From a virus, in IMG/VR virus record IMGVR_UViG_3300003886_000028, positions 1 through 57,143 of that record: a DNA stretch of 57,143 nt; one strand, written 5' to 3'. The notes beneath the pieces were generated by a model, which had not been told where the DNA came from, made no database searches, and saw only the letters and a program-made list of their open reading frames with translations. Shown here in pieces: positions 49,112 through 55,505 of the stretch. Within the stretch, counting starts at the first letter, position 1; every line of letters begins with the position of its first letter. A program made the position numbers and the translations under genes.

Positions 49112-50356
49112 GTGATTAAAAAATTGACCAACAAACAGAAAAGCACATTTTCACATTACATACGCAAATGGACCGCCATCGGGTTATCAACAGATCGCAT
49201 TAATAGAAAAAAACACAACCACGCGATTAACGGCGTCTATGCATTGGCTGGGTTAGGTTGCCCGAAAATTATTTATACACCGTGTCCTCTTAGTGCGGCT
49301 TTGGCAGCAGCCATTTATGCTAAGTATGTAAACGATAGTTCAAACTCAGCGGTGGAATCAGCGGTGAACTCAGCGGTGGAATCAGCGGTGGAATCAGCGG
49401 TGAACTCAGCGGTGGAATCAGCGGTGGAATCAGCGGTGGAATCAGCGGTGGAATCAGCGGTGAACTCAGCGGTGGAATCAGCGGTGGAATCAGCGGTGGA
49501 ATCAGCGGTGCACTCAGCGGTGCACTCAGCGGTGCACTCAGCGGTGGAATCAGCGGTGGACTCAGCGGTGCGCTCAGCGGTGCGCTCAGCGGTGCGCTCA
49601 GCGGTGAACTCAGCGGTGGAATCAGCGGTGGAATCAGCGGTGCGCTCAGCGGTGCGCTCAGCGGTGAACTCAGCGGTGAACTCAGCGGTGGAATCAGCGG
49701 TGGAATCAGCGGTGGAATCAGCGGTGCACTCAGCGGTGATCAGGTTCCAGTCTTATTTGTGGGGCAATCAATGGGCTGGTTATGCTGCGTGGGGAGAATT
49801 TTTCCGCGACCAATGTGGTGTTGACGTAAATAATGACTGTCTGTCGATGATGAGAAATGGCCACTATATATGGCCATTTAAGAATGTTTGTTTTGCGTCA
49901 GAAAAACCAATAGCAATTCACACGGATGATCAGGGCCGCAGTCACTGCGAAAATGGCCCCGCGGTGGAATACGAATCCGGTTGGGGCGCGTATTGCTGGC
50001 ACGGTACGAACATTCCGCCAGAATGGGTGTTAGATAAACCGCCTTCTGCTGCTGCAGCCATTCGTTGGAAAAACATGGAACAACGCCGCGCCGCCTGCGA
50101 AATTGTTGGCTGGGTTAACATCCTGGAACAACTGAACGCCAGAGTAATCGACAAACACATCAATCCTATGGTTGGCGAACTCTTAGAGGTTGATATTCCC
50201 GATGTTGGCCGCGAGAAATTTCTCAAGGTCATGTGCGGAACTAATCGTGAATTTGCATTACCTGTACCCCCAGAAATGAAAACCGCGGAGGAAAGCCAGC
50301 GTTGGCTGAATTTCGTGCCTGATAATATTGACTTTTTACCAGAGGTGAGAACATGA
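49112..50356 (+). CDS. DUF6745-like protein with hypervariable SAVx repeat tract
   Basis: The start is a GTG at 49112 with GGAG nine bases upstream. A TTG 21 bp earlier is less likely. The 414-residue product has an N-terminal helical part (VIKKLTNKQKSTFSHYIRKWTAIGLSTDRIN). Residues about 79-210 consist of 33 SAVx tetrapeptides, and a C-terminal DUF6745-type domain follows (SHCENGPAVEYESGWGAYCWHGTNIPPEWV; RWKNMEQRRAACEIVGW; ending DIDFLPEVRT). Serine, alanine and valine codons never vary (tca gcg gtg), while x is E, N, H, R or D. DUF6745 proteins have no established function. It is coupled to the next gene by ATGA. Confidence 0.8.
   Translation: MIKKLTNKQKSTFSHYIRKWTAIGLSTDRINRKKHNHAINGVYALAGLGCPKIIYTPCPLSAALAAAIYAKYVNDSSNSAVESAVNSAVESAVESAVNSAVESAVESAVESAVESAVNSAVESAVESAVESAVHSAVHSAVHSAVESAVDSAVRSAVRSAVRSAVNSAVESAVESAVRSAVRSAVNSAVNSAVESAVESAVESAVHSAVIRFQSYLWGNQWAGYAAWGEFFRDQCGVDVNNDCLSMMRNGHYIWPFKNVCFASEKPIAIHTDDQGRSHCENGPAVEYESGWGAYCWHGTNIPPEWVLDKPPSAAAAIRWKNMEQRRAACEIVGWVNILEQLNARVIDKHINPMVGELLEVDIPDVGREKFLKVMCGTNREFALPVPPEMKTAEESQRWLNFVPDNIDFLPEVRT
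49346..49741 (+). repeat. 33-copy 12-bp coding minisatellite
   Basis: The unit is tcagcggtgNNN. The nine constant bases are identical in all 33 copies. NNN is gaa 16 times, aac 6, cgc 5, cac 4 and gac 1, with atc in the last unit. There are no spacers. The perfect identity of the constant part points to recent expansion or frequent homogenisation. The array length is a multiple of 3, so copy-number change keeps the frame. Confidence 0.97.
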
Positions 50357-50688
50357 AAACTTTTAAAGGATTATACGTAGCACAAGGCGATCTGAACATA
50401 TTCTCAGTAAGCGAAATCCCCAACCGCTTGACAGAAAAGCCAGCAGAAAACGGTCAGCATACGCTGGCTCACAGTGAGACAGGCCACCACCACGTCATTG
50501 ATGGCAACACTGTGCGCGTCTACGAGCAAGATGAATTCATTTCTTTTATCGATGTCGAGGAAAAATCAAATGTTGTGCATCTGCGTGGTTTCGATACACA
50601 CGAAACGATAGTTCTGCCACCGGGTAAGTATCGCGTCTCGCGACAGCGCGAATACACAGCCGAGGGATTTCGCTTAGCCGCCGACTAA
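50353..50688 (+). CDS. Partner protein of the DUF6745-like gene
   Basis: This 111-residue protein (MKTFKGLYVAQGDLNIFSVSEIP...HTLAHSETGHHHVIDGNTVRVYEQDEFISFIDVEEKSNVVHL) has a beta-rich, cupin-like pattern with ETGHHHV as a possible metal site. Proteins with QGDL...ETGHHH often accompany DUF6745 genes, which supports joint action. The start overlaps the DUF6745-like stop (ATGA). Confidence 0.7.
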   Translation: MKTFKGLYVAQGDLNIFSVSEIPNRLTEKPAENGQHTLAHSETGHHHVIDGNTVRVYEQDEFISFIDVEEKSNVVHLRGFDTHETIVLPPGKYRVSRQREYTAEGFRLAAD

Positions 50689-50699
50689 GGGAGGTACCT

Positions 50700-50876
50700 A
50701 TGGACCTGATCGACTGGATCTTTATCGTTGTGTTGGGCTGGCTAATTGGCGATGCCGCTGGGTTTCTGAGGAGAGCGGATAACTGGGGCGCCCGTATCAT
50801 TTCGGGCAGCCTGATATTGCTCTGGGCCTGGCTTATTCTGGCGTTGTTACACCGAGCCTCGGAGGTGGTGTTTTGA
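50700..50876 (+). CDS. Small two-segment membrane protein (58 aa)
   Basis: This is a 58-codon frame from ATG 50700 with an excellent AGGGAGG ribosome-binding site. It has two hydrophobic segments (WIFIVVLGWLIGDAAGFL at 6-23 and IISGSLILLWAWLILALL at 34-51), separated by a charged turn. Its TGA overlaps the TTG start of the next gene (TTGA). It is probably an inner-membrane protein. Its function is unknown. Confidence 0.7.
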   Translation: MDLIDWIFIVVLGWLIGDAAGFLRRADNWGARIISGSLILLWAWLILALLHRASEVVF

Positions 50877-51106
50877 GCCTACTCAGTGAGCAAGAGAAAT
50901 TCGCGCGAAAAAACTGGACGCGGGATACGGAGGGTAACTACATCGATTGGACCCAGCCGCCCTTCTATGTCCGCGGTGTGCTGCATTTCATGCTGCCCGG
51001 TGAAACTTCGATTGATTTTGAAACGCTGGGGAAGCGAACCCAGGAGTATATGAAATTGACACGCCACCGAATGACGCGTAGAAATAAAAACGGCCCAGCA
51101 CTGTGA
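50873..51106 (+). CDS. Hypothetical small protein
   Basis: The TTG start at 50873 has GGAGG seven bases upstream. The 77-residue product (SLLSEQEKFARKNWTRDTEGNYIDWTQPPFYVRGVLHFMLPGETSIDFETLGKRTQEYMKLT) has no recognised domain. It is the last plus-strand gene before a terminator that overlaps its 3' end. Confidence 0.65.
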   Translation: MSLLSEQEKFARKNWTRDTEGNYIDWTQPPFYVRGVLHFMLPGETSIDFETLGKRTQEYMKLTRHRMTRRNKNGPAL

Positions 51107-51121
51107 AGGAGCTGGGCCGTT
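51086..51121 (-). terminator. Rho-independent terminator for leftward transcription
   Basis: AACGGCCCAGC (51089-51099) pairs with GCTGGGCCGTT (51111-51121) around an 11-base loop. On the minus strand the stem is followed by TTTTTATTT. On the plus strand no T-tract follows. It therefore stops transcription coming from the minus-strand methyltransferase block at 51.5-54.4 kb. Confidence 0.8.
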
Positions 51122-51259
51122 AGAAGAAGCCAAGAAATATCTTAGGGATATTGGCTACCTGCGCAGATTGATTATACCAAATCCGCAGATGCCCGCAACC
51201 CGAAACACAACATCTAGTGCTTGTTCTCGTACCCGATACGAAAATAATGGGGTTGAAGC

Positions 51260-51478
51260 GTGCCTGCTCGGATTAAAGCGCTATCTGGTTCACCGGTCCT
51301 GCGCCCATCTGACCGCCAGCTGATATGGAATCTGTCGAGAGAAGAGGACTTGAGTACTCCGCCAGCCCTGCCTGCCGAGGAAAGAGGGCTAATAGTCTCT
51401 GAGATTTATGAAATCAGCCTAATAATACTGGCTTGCGGTTATTCGGAAACCGTCAAATCAAGGATCGATTTTGAGTAG
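51260..51478 (+). CDS. Possible small protein
   Basis: A 72-codon frame starts with GTG at 51260 (PARIKALSGSPVLRPSDRQLIWNLSREEDLSTPP...EIYEISLIILACGYSETVK). The ribosome-binding site is weak. The sequence has a helix with charged and hydrophobic residues typical of protein, but it lies between a leftward terminator and a leftward gene. The rest of the 51122-51565 gap holds nothing firm. Bases 51479-51565 carry, on the minus strand, a short frame that reads like the remains of a protein (VCRDYGIGIYAITNKADL) with no start. Confidence 0.35.
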   Translation: MPARIKALSGSPVLRPSDRQLIWNLSREEDLSTPPALPAEERGLIVSEIYEISLIILACGYSETVKSRIDFE

Positions 51479-51565
51479 GAAACGCTCCTCCACCTTCACC
51501 TTCAGGTCGGCCTTATTGGTTATCGCGTAGATACCAATGCCATAGTCGCGGCAAACCCGCCAGTT

Positions 51566-52783
51566 TCATTCTTCGGCGTAGAAACAGCGGAGGCAAATGA
51601 ATTCCTGATTGTGGATCGCCGCAGTTGTCGCAATGCTGACCGCCTCTTTGCAATCCCTACAGAGCGGATCAATGTCTGCGATGCGTTTTTTCACCAACGT
51701 ATCCTGGACCGGCTCGCACACCGGCAATACGTCAAACCGTAATTGTTGCTGGCGCAGACGGTCACGCTGAAACTCCAGGTACTCTGGGTTTAGATCAATC
51801 CCGAGCCATTTTCGCCCTAACTGCTCCGCGACCTGGGCGACAGTACCGGACCCCATAAAGGGATCAAACACGACGTCGCCAGGCCTTGAGCCGGCGAGAA
51901 TGCAAGGTTCAACCAGCTTTCTGGGAAATGTGGCGAAATGGGCTTCGGAATACGGCTCGCTTGCGATAGTCCAGACAGTACGTTTGTTACGACTCTCTAC
52001 AAGCCCAGATACTGCGGCTGAAAACGATTCGTTTTGTTTGTTGCGCCCGCCCGCGCCACGACCAAACTTAGTGGAATCCCGCAGACCCTGTTCGGCGCGG
52101 CCCGTATCTTTTGGGCCACGATTCGCATGCTTCAGCGTTGAGTGAGCGCCTTTGCCCACATCCCAACCACTGACCGCCTTCGGGTTTACCCCATCGCCAC
52201 GAGAATGCGCCCCGCCTGTCACCGGTTCCTTGATGGCATCCGCGTCGTAGTAGTACCGCGGTGACTTGGTTAGCAAGAACAGATGCTCATGCGCTTTGGT
52301 GCAGCGATCGGTCACGGATTCTGGCATCGGCGCCGGCTTGTTCCAGATGATTTCCTGCCGCAGATACCAGCCGTCGGCCCGCAACAGCAGCGCCAGCATC
52401 CACGGCATGCCGACCATGTCCTTTTGCTTTAATCCGGAACGCCGCTTCTGGCGACCCGCGCGCTGGCGCGTAGATTTTGGTAGGTATGCGTGCTTTCCTC
52501 CAGTTTTCCCGCCAGACTTGCCATCGGTCGCATAGCTATCCCCCATGTTGAGCCACAGCACGCCGTCATCCGCCAGCAACTCTCTGACCAGTCGTAAGAC
52601 ACCCCGCATCCTAGTCAGGTAGCGTATTGGCGTGCGCTCCAAACCTATCTGCCCGGGAACGCCGTAATCTCGTAGTCCCCAATAGGGAGGCGAGGTGACG
52701 ACACACTGGACCTTAACGCCGGCCGCAATCATTTCACGCATCACGGTCCGGCAATCGCCTATATGGCAGGTACCCGTGGTCAC
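51566..52783 (-). CDS. DNA methyltransferase (N4-cytosine/N6-adenine type, beta class order)
   Basis: The start is a GTG at 52783, overlapping the stop of a 30-residue gene (GTGA). The 405-residue product has motif IV TSPPYW early (about 30-35), followed by LLADDGVLWLNMGDSY. Motif I DPFMGSGTVAQVAEQLGRKWLGIDLNPEY lies late (about 312-340), the order of beta-class enzymes. TSPPYW is usual for N4-cytosine enzymes. The C-terminus adds a zinc-ribbon-like tail (CRDCKEAV...FICLRCF). It is probably for protection of phage DNA. No matching nuclease gene is next to it. Confidence 0.9.
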   Translation of the reverse strand: MTTGTCHIGDCRTVMREMIAAGVKVQCVVTSPPYWGLRDYGVPGQIGLERTPIRYLTRMRGVLRLVRELLADDGVLWLNMGDSYATDGKSGGKTGGKHAYLPKSTRQRAGRQKRRSGLKQKDMVGMPWMLALLLRADGWYLRQEIIWNKPAPMPESVTDRCTKAHEHLFLLTKSPRYYYDADAIKEPVTGGAHSRGDGVNPKAVSGWDVGKGAHSTLKHANRGPKDTGRAEQGLRDSTKFGRGAGGRNKQNESFSAAVSGLVESRNKRTVWTIASEPYSEAHFATFPRKLVEPCILAGSRPGDVVFDPFMGSGTVAQVAEQLGRKWLGIDLNPEYLEFQRDRLRQQQLRFDVLPVCEPVQDTLVKKRIADIDPLCRDCKEAVSIATTAAIHNQEFICLRCFYAEE

Positions 52784-52872
52784 TGATCCGGGTACTCACG
52801 GACCTGCAGGGCGGTCGTAAACGAAACGAAATTGTTGTATTTATGCCAGTTTGCTTGCAATCCTTGTTTCAT
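52780..52872 (-). CDS. Tiny coupled protein (30 aa)
   Basis: The ATG at 52872 has GGAGGG upstream. The product reads MKQGLQANWHKYNNFVSFTT.... Its stop overlaps the methyltransferase GTG (GTGA), and its start overlaps the stop of the next small frame (ATGA). The good ribosome-binding site and coupling on both sides support translation. No function is known. Confidence 0.5.
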   Translation of the reverse strand: MKQGLQANWHKYNNFVSFTTALQVREYPDQ

Positions 52873-52967
52873 GAAAATGGCCCTCCATTCGCTCGGCAAT
52901 CATTGAGTATGCCCGTGCACCACTGAGGTTCCATGGGCCTTGGGGTGTATCCTGATTTGTCGCTCAT
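52869..52967 (-). CDS. Tiny Cys-containing protein (32 aa, possibly 50)
   Basis: From ATG 52967 the frame reads MSDKSGYTPRPMEPQWCTGI...CRANGGPFS. An in-frame ATG at 53021 would give 50 residues. The end CxxxLxxCxxNGGPFS is a recognisable small phage protein pattern. The stop overlaps the next start (ATGA). Function is unknown. Confidence 0.5.
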   Translation of the reverse strand: MSDKSGYTPRPMEPQWCTGILNDCRANGGPFS

Positions 52968-53038
52968 TTTAATTACCAATGTTTTGGAAGTTAGACGGCC
53001 ATCGAAGCAGAAAGACTCCATAGTGTTTTTTCAAAAAA

Positions 53039-53776
53039 TTAGCCCCTCTTGACTCGTTCAAACTCGATAACCCACACCCAAGGATTCGAGTCCCAGCCAT
53101 GGCCACGATTGTGGTTGAGTCCGTCCCATAGGCTCGCAAAATATGCCCGCAACAAATCATCCGTGACGTTGGCCCCGGTCGGGCCTCTAAATGCCGTAGC
53201 AGTTTCGTTGCTGATGTAGTCGCAGGGCGGAAAATTGCCCGTGTGGTTCAACAACTGGCCACCCGCTTCTCTTGAAACAGGAATCCGCACACCCTCGGCG
53301 ATACAGGCCATCGGCGTGATGTCCTGCAACCGCTCGACGCGCACTGACGTTACTTCGAGTAGCAGGCGGCAAGCCCATCGCGGCATGTGAATCGACGGCC
53401 GCCAGCAAAAATCACCTTGGCTCGGCTTGCCGACTCCCCACTGATAGTCGTCGGCTAGATTAGCCCGGTATACCAGTCGGTCGCCTTTCTGTGGTTTGCG
53501 GCCGTTCTTGCATCGTGGGTGATCGGCATTTAATGATCCCCATGTCTCCCGCACCCACAAAACAGTACCCGGCGCGCCGTATGGGCACTTAAGGCCCCAT
53601 TCACCAAGCTCATCATATATTCCAAAAACATCAGGATCAGGCCGCTCATCGCCAAACCTGTCGTAACCTGTCGGTGAATAGAATTCAGGTCCATAAAATA
53701 ACTCATCAACATCTGGCTGGAAACTAAGCACACGCCGGGTCTGAGTTTTTTGTCCGGCAAGAATTGCTCGCACCAT
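53039..53776 (-). CDS. ASCH-like phage protein with a 5' frameshift
   Basis: This 245-residue frame from ATG 53776 reads MVRAILAGQKTQTRRVLSF, CPYGAPGTVLWVRETWG, WRPSIHMPRWACRLLLEVTSVRVERLQDI and a final WVWVIEFERVKRG. This is the standard layout of widespread phage ASCH-like proteins with unknown substrate. Family members normally begin with about ten more residues (..KPILFSAPMVRAIL). Those residues are present from a GTG at 53810 with a strong AAGGAG site (GEKPILF), but one extra base at 53786 puts them out of frame with SAPMVRAIL. The gene is therefore probably 53039-53810 with a one-base insertion. Confidence 0.75.
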   Translation of the reverse strand: MVRAILAGQKTQTRRVLSFQPDVDELFYGPEFYSPTGYDRFGDERPDPDVFGIYDELGEWGLKCPYGAPGTVLWVRETWGSLNADHPRCKNGRKPQKGDRLVYRANLADDYQWGVGKPSQGDFCWRPSIHMPRWACRLLLEVTSVRVERLQDITPMACIAEGVRIPVSREAGGQLLNHTGNFPPCDYISNETATAFRGPTGANVTDDLLRAYFASLWDGLNHNRGHGWDSNPWVWVIEFERVKRG

Positions 53777-53810
53777 TGGTGCCGATAAAGAGTATGGGTT
53801 TTTCGCCCAC

Positions 53811-53891
53811 CTACAATCTCTCCTTCTTCGTAGTAACTATCTCGCCATGCAACAAGAGGTCGATAGGGCTGATTTTGACGACGTCACCCAT
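53811..53891 (-). CDS. Possible 26-residue peptide
   Basis: ATG 53891 opens MGDVVKISPIDLLLHGEIVTTKKERL, ending in TAG directly before the GTG of the ASCH-like gene (TAGGTG). It overlaps the stop of the upstream gene. The short length limits confidence, but the arrangement fits the chain of coupled small genes here. Its last codons contain the AAGGAG that serves the next start. Confidence 0.35.
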   Translation of the reverse strand: MGDVVKISPIDLLLHGEIVTTKKERL

Positions 53892-54129
53892 CATCGTCTC
53901 CAGCCTCAAGCGAGGCGTTATGCAGGTCAACAATATGTTGGGCAAATTCACCCCTATCGGGCGGCTCGGTGTCATAAATTTCGGCCCACTCGTCGCTTTC
54001 CATAAAATCAATTATTGCCATTCCGACATACGGGTCTGGATTGCCGGCGACGATATATGGCTGCATGTTCGTGGGTAGCCATGGTGCGCCAACCACGTAC
54101 CAGCGCTGCTTTAGAGTTTCGTGAGCCAT
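53884..54129 (-). CDS. Hypothetical acidic protein
   Basis: This 81-residue protein (MAHETLKQRWYVVGAPWLPTNMQPYIVAGNPDPYVGMAIIDFMESDEWAEIYD...) shares one base with the stop of the repressor-like gene upstream. It resembles short phage proteins in which GxPWLPxxxxxYIxAGxxDPHxGxxVxD is conserved. The function is unknown. Confidence 0.7.
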   Translation of the reverse strand: MAHETLKQRWYVVGAPWLPTNMQPYIVAGNPDPYVGMAIIDFMESDEWAEIYDTEPPDRGEFAQHIVDLHNASLEAGDDDG

Positions 54130-54392
54130 TACGTGTCCTCCTCAATCGTTCTGGCCTTGGTGCCGAAGAAATCGGCCGGTATCGAGACGCCCTTTGCCTG
54201 CCCCAGCACAACCAGGGGGCCGCGGTAATCGAATGGAATGCCGCGGCGCATCCAATTACTCACCGCCTGCGACGACATTTCTTTACCCATATGCTCGTTT
54301 ATCGCCCGCGACACTGCAGTCGGGCCACCGTAATCAGCAATCAGCTTGACGTGGGCTTTCAGTTCTTCATCCGTGGTGGCTAGGCGCGGCAT
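54129..54392 (-). CDS. Cro/YdaS-like helix-turn-helix regulator
   Basis: The true start is the ATG at 54392 with GGAGATAG before it. The longer upstream frame covers the promoter region. The 87-residue product has LIADYGGPTAVSRAINEHMGKEMSSQAVSNWMRRGIPFDYRGPLVVLGQAKGVSIPADFFG, a YdaS/Cro-type HTH followed by the R-G-I-P segment typical of such regulators. It probably represses the divergent promoter region at 54.45-54.5 kb. Confidence 0.8.
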   Translation of the reverse strand: MPRLATTDEELKAHVKLIADYGGPTAVSRAINEHMGKEMSSQAVSNWMRRGIPFDYRGPLVVLGQAKGVSIPADFFGTKARTIEEDT

Positions 54393-54451
54393 AAATCTAT
54401 CTCCATTGAAGTGGGGCGTTTTGGGACATCTCGCGATATTTGGCGCCAACA

Positions 54452-54497
54452 TTGACTGCGATACAGTTTGACTGTAACCCCATGTTACACTCATACT
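54452..54497 (+). promoter_or_regulatory. Rightward promoter with two operator-like palindromes
   Basis: TTGACT (54468-54473) and CATACT (54492-54497) are 18 bp apart and form a plausible promoter for the DUF1566 gene. Two palindromes overlap it: ACAGT-TTG-ACTGT (54463-54475) and TGTAAC-CCCAT-GTTACA (54473-54489). A further TTGACTG occurs at 54452. The arrangement between divergent genes, one encoding an HTH regulator, suggests repressor control. Confidence 0.5.
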
Positions 54498-54602
54498 GTT
54501 TTTTTTACTACATTTCACTGGCCAGGTGAGAATAAAGACTTCTCATCATAACCGTTCGCGGCGGTCAGTAATTTGTCCTTGGAACAATCATCAGGAAATA
54601 GT

Positions 54603-55037
54603 ATGAACACAGAAATCAAGGAAATAACGGCCCCCAAGCCACGGTTTGAAGTAATTGGTGATGGAATGGTTAACGACCACAACACTGGCTTGATATGGAC
54701 ACAATCCGACGTTGGCGACGGGAGACTAAATCACCAAAACGCAATGCGTGCGTGTGCTGATCTTAGTCTTGGCGGGCATGCTGATTGGCGCTTGCCAGCA
54801 TGGGATGAATTGCTTTCGCTGATCGATGTCGAAAGATACAGACCTGCCATAAACATCGAGTTTTTTCCGGGTTGCAAATCATCGTATTACCGAACCGGCA
54901 CACCTTACCAAACCGGCACACCTGTATTGCCTTCAACCCGCGATTACGTGTGGGGCGTCAACTTCGGCAGCGGTAACTTAAATGGTTACACTTGCAATAG
55001 CAGCGGCTTCGTCCGGGCCGTTCGGTCATCGGGGTAA
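54603..55037 (+). CDS. DUF1566 (Lcl C-terminal-like) protein
   Basis: The ATG at 54603 has AGGAAAT upstream. The 144-residue product follows the DUF1566 pattern: VIGDGMVNDHNTGLIWTQ (about 18-35), ACADLSLGGHADWRLPAWDELLSLID (about 51-76), PAINIEFFPG and a C-terminal VWGVNFGSG...GFVRAVRSSG. The domain has a C-type-lectin-like/FGE-like fold and often serves as a surface or binding module. No signal peptide is present. A short repeat (aaccggcacacct twice near 54891-54925) encodes TGTP twice. Confidence 0.75.
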   Translation: MNTEIKEITAPKPRFEVIGDGMVNDHNTGLIWTQSDVGDGRLNHQNAMRACADLSLGGHADWRLPAWDELLSLIDVERYRPAINIEFFPGCKSSYYRTGTPYQTGTPVLPSTRDYVWGVNFGSGNLNGYTCNSSGFVRAVRSSG

Positions 55038-55081
55038 TGAGGGTCAAGTGTCCGGGATGATGATGTGGATGGAGAGGAAGA

Positions 55082-55126
55082 ATGAGCCTCATTTGCTTAT
55101 CGAAAACCCGCCAGCCGGTTTTTTGA
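55082..55126 (+). other. 14-codon mini-ORF ending inside a terminator-like hairpin
   Basis: GGAGAGGAAG lies two bases before ATG 55082, and the peptide is MSLICLSKTRQPVF then TGA. Its last codons form the hairpin at 55103-55122. A leader peptide with an attenuator would look like this, but a lost gene is equally possible. A related 16-base string (atttccttatcgaaaa) recurs at 55511, near the start of another small gene. Confidence 0.35.
55103..55124 (+). terminator. Terminator-like hairpin
   Basis: AAAACCCG (55103-55110) pairs with CCGGTTTT (55115-55122) with one mismatch and a four-base loop, and T continues to 55124. It follows the DUF1566 gene by about 65 bp. The stem is weak, so termination may be partial. 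Confidence 0.45.
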
Positions 55127-55143
55127 TTTTGGAGCGTACGGAA

Positions 55144-55320
55144 ATGGCGGATTGTGAGCACCGATGGGTGGGTAACGATGGGTGCGGCGCTCTACCAATA
55201 TGGCAGCGATTATACGGTCGCGTCATGCGAGTGCGGTGTGCAAACTGCAATATTTGCGCCTGGGTCATGCGGTCGGCGTGGAAAAACATTCTCCGCCGCC
55301 AGCCGCCAGAGTTCCCGTGA
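55144..55320 (+). CDS. Small zinc-binding protein
   Basis: The ATG at 55144 has GGAG nine bases upstream. The 58-residue product (MADCEHRWVGNDGCGALPIWQRLYGRVMRVRCANCNICAWVMRSAW) has CEH, a second Cys and CANCNIC, fitting a zinc-binding fold. The frame is open upstream, but the earlier part overlaps the DUF1566 gene. It is coupled to the next gene by GTGA. Confidence 0.6.
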   Translation: MADCEHRWVGNDGCGALPIWQRLYGRVMRVRCANCNICAWVMRSAWKNILRRQPPEFP

Positions 55321-55505
55321 GAGTTAAATGCCCGAGGTGTAACCGAAAGGTTCGAGCAAACAATCAGATTGGACCTGATGACTGGCCAGAACTAATTCTG
55401 GCTACCCACCATGCCCGCAGCTATCCGCGGCGAATAATTTGCCACTACAGCAAAAAACGCTTCGAACTGAACAGCGTTAAAATTATTGACAGGGAAACCT
55501 CATGA
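55317..55505 (+). CDS. Small zinc-ribbon protein
   Basis: The GTG at 55317 overlaps the previous stop (GTGA). The 62-residue product begins VRVKCPRCNRKVRANNQIGPDDWPELILATH and continues with HHARSYPRRIICHYSKKRF, with one CPRC knuckle and later His/Cys. It is similar in build to other tiny phage zinc proteins. Confidence 0.6.
   Translation: MRVKCPRCNRKVRANNQIGPDDWPELILATHHARSYPRRIICHYSKKRFELNSVKIIDRETS

Noticed and set aside
49346-49741. CRISPR array
   Set aside because: The 12-bp units are contiguous with no spacers, keep a reading frame and lie inside a coding gene.
52969-53160. 63-codon minus-strand frame at the end of the ASCH-like gene
   Set aside because: It overlaps the conserved C-terminus of the ASCH-like gene in another frame and has no supporting start signal.
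54603-55037. Complete diversity-generating retroelement
   Set aside because: No reverse transcriptase gene and no second copy of the C-terminal coding stretch could be found in the window.
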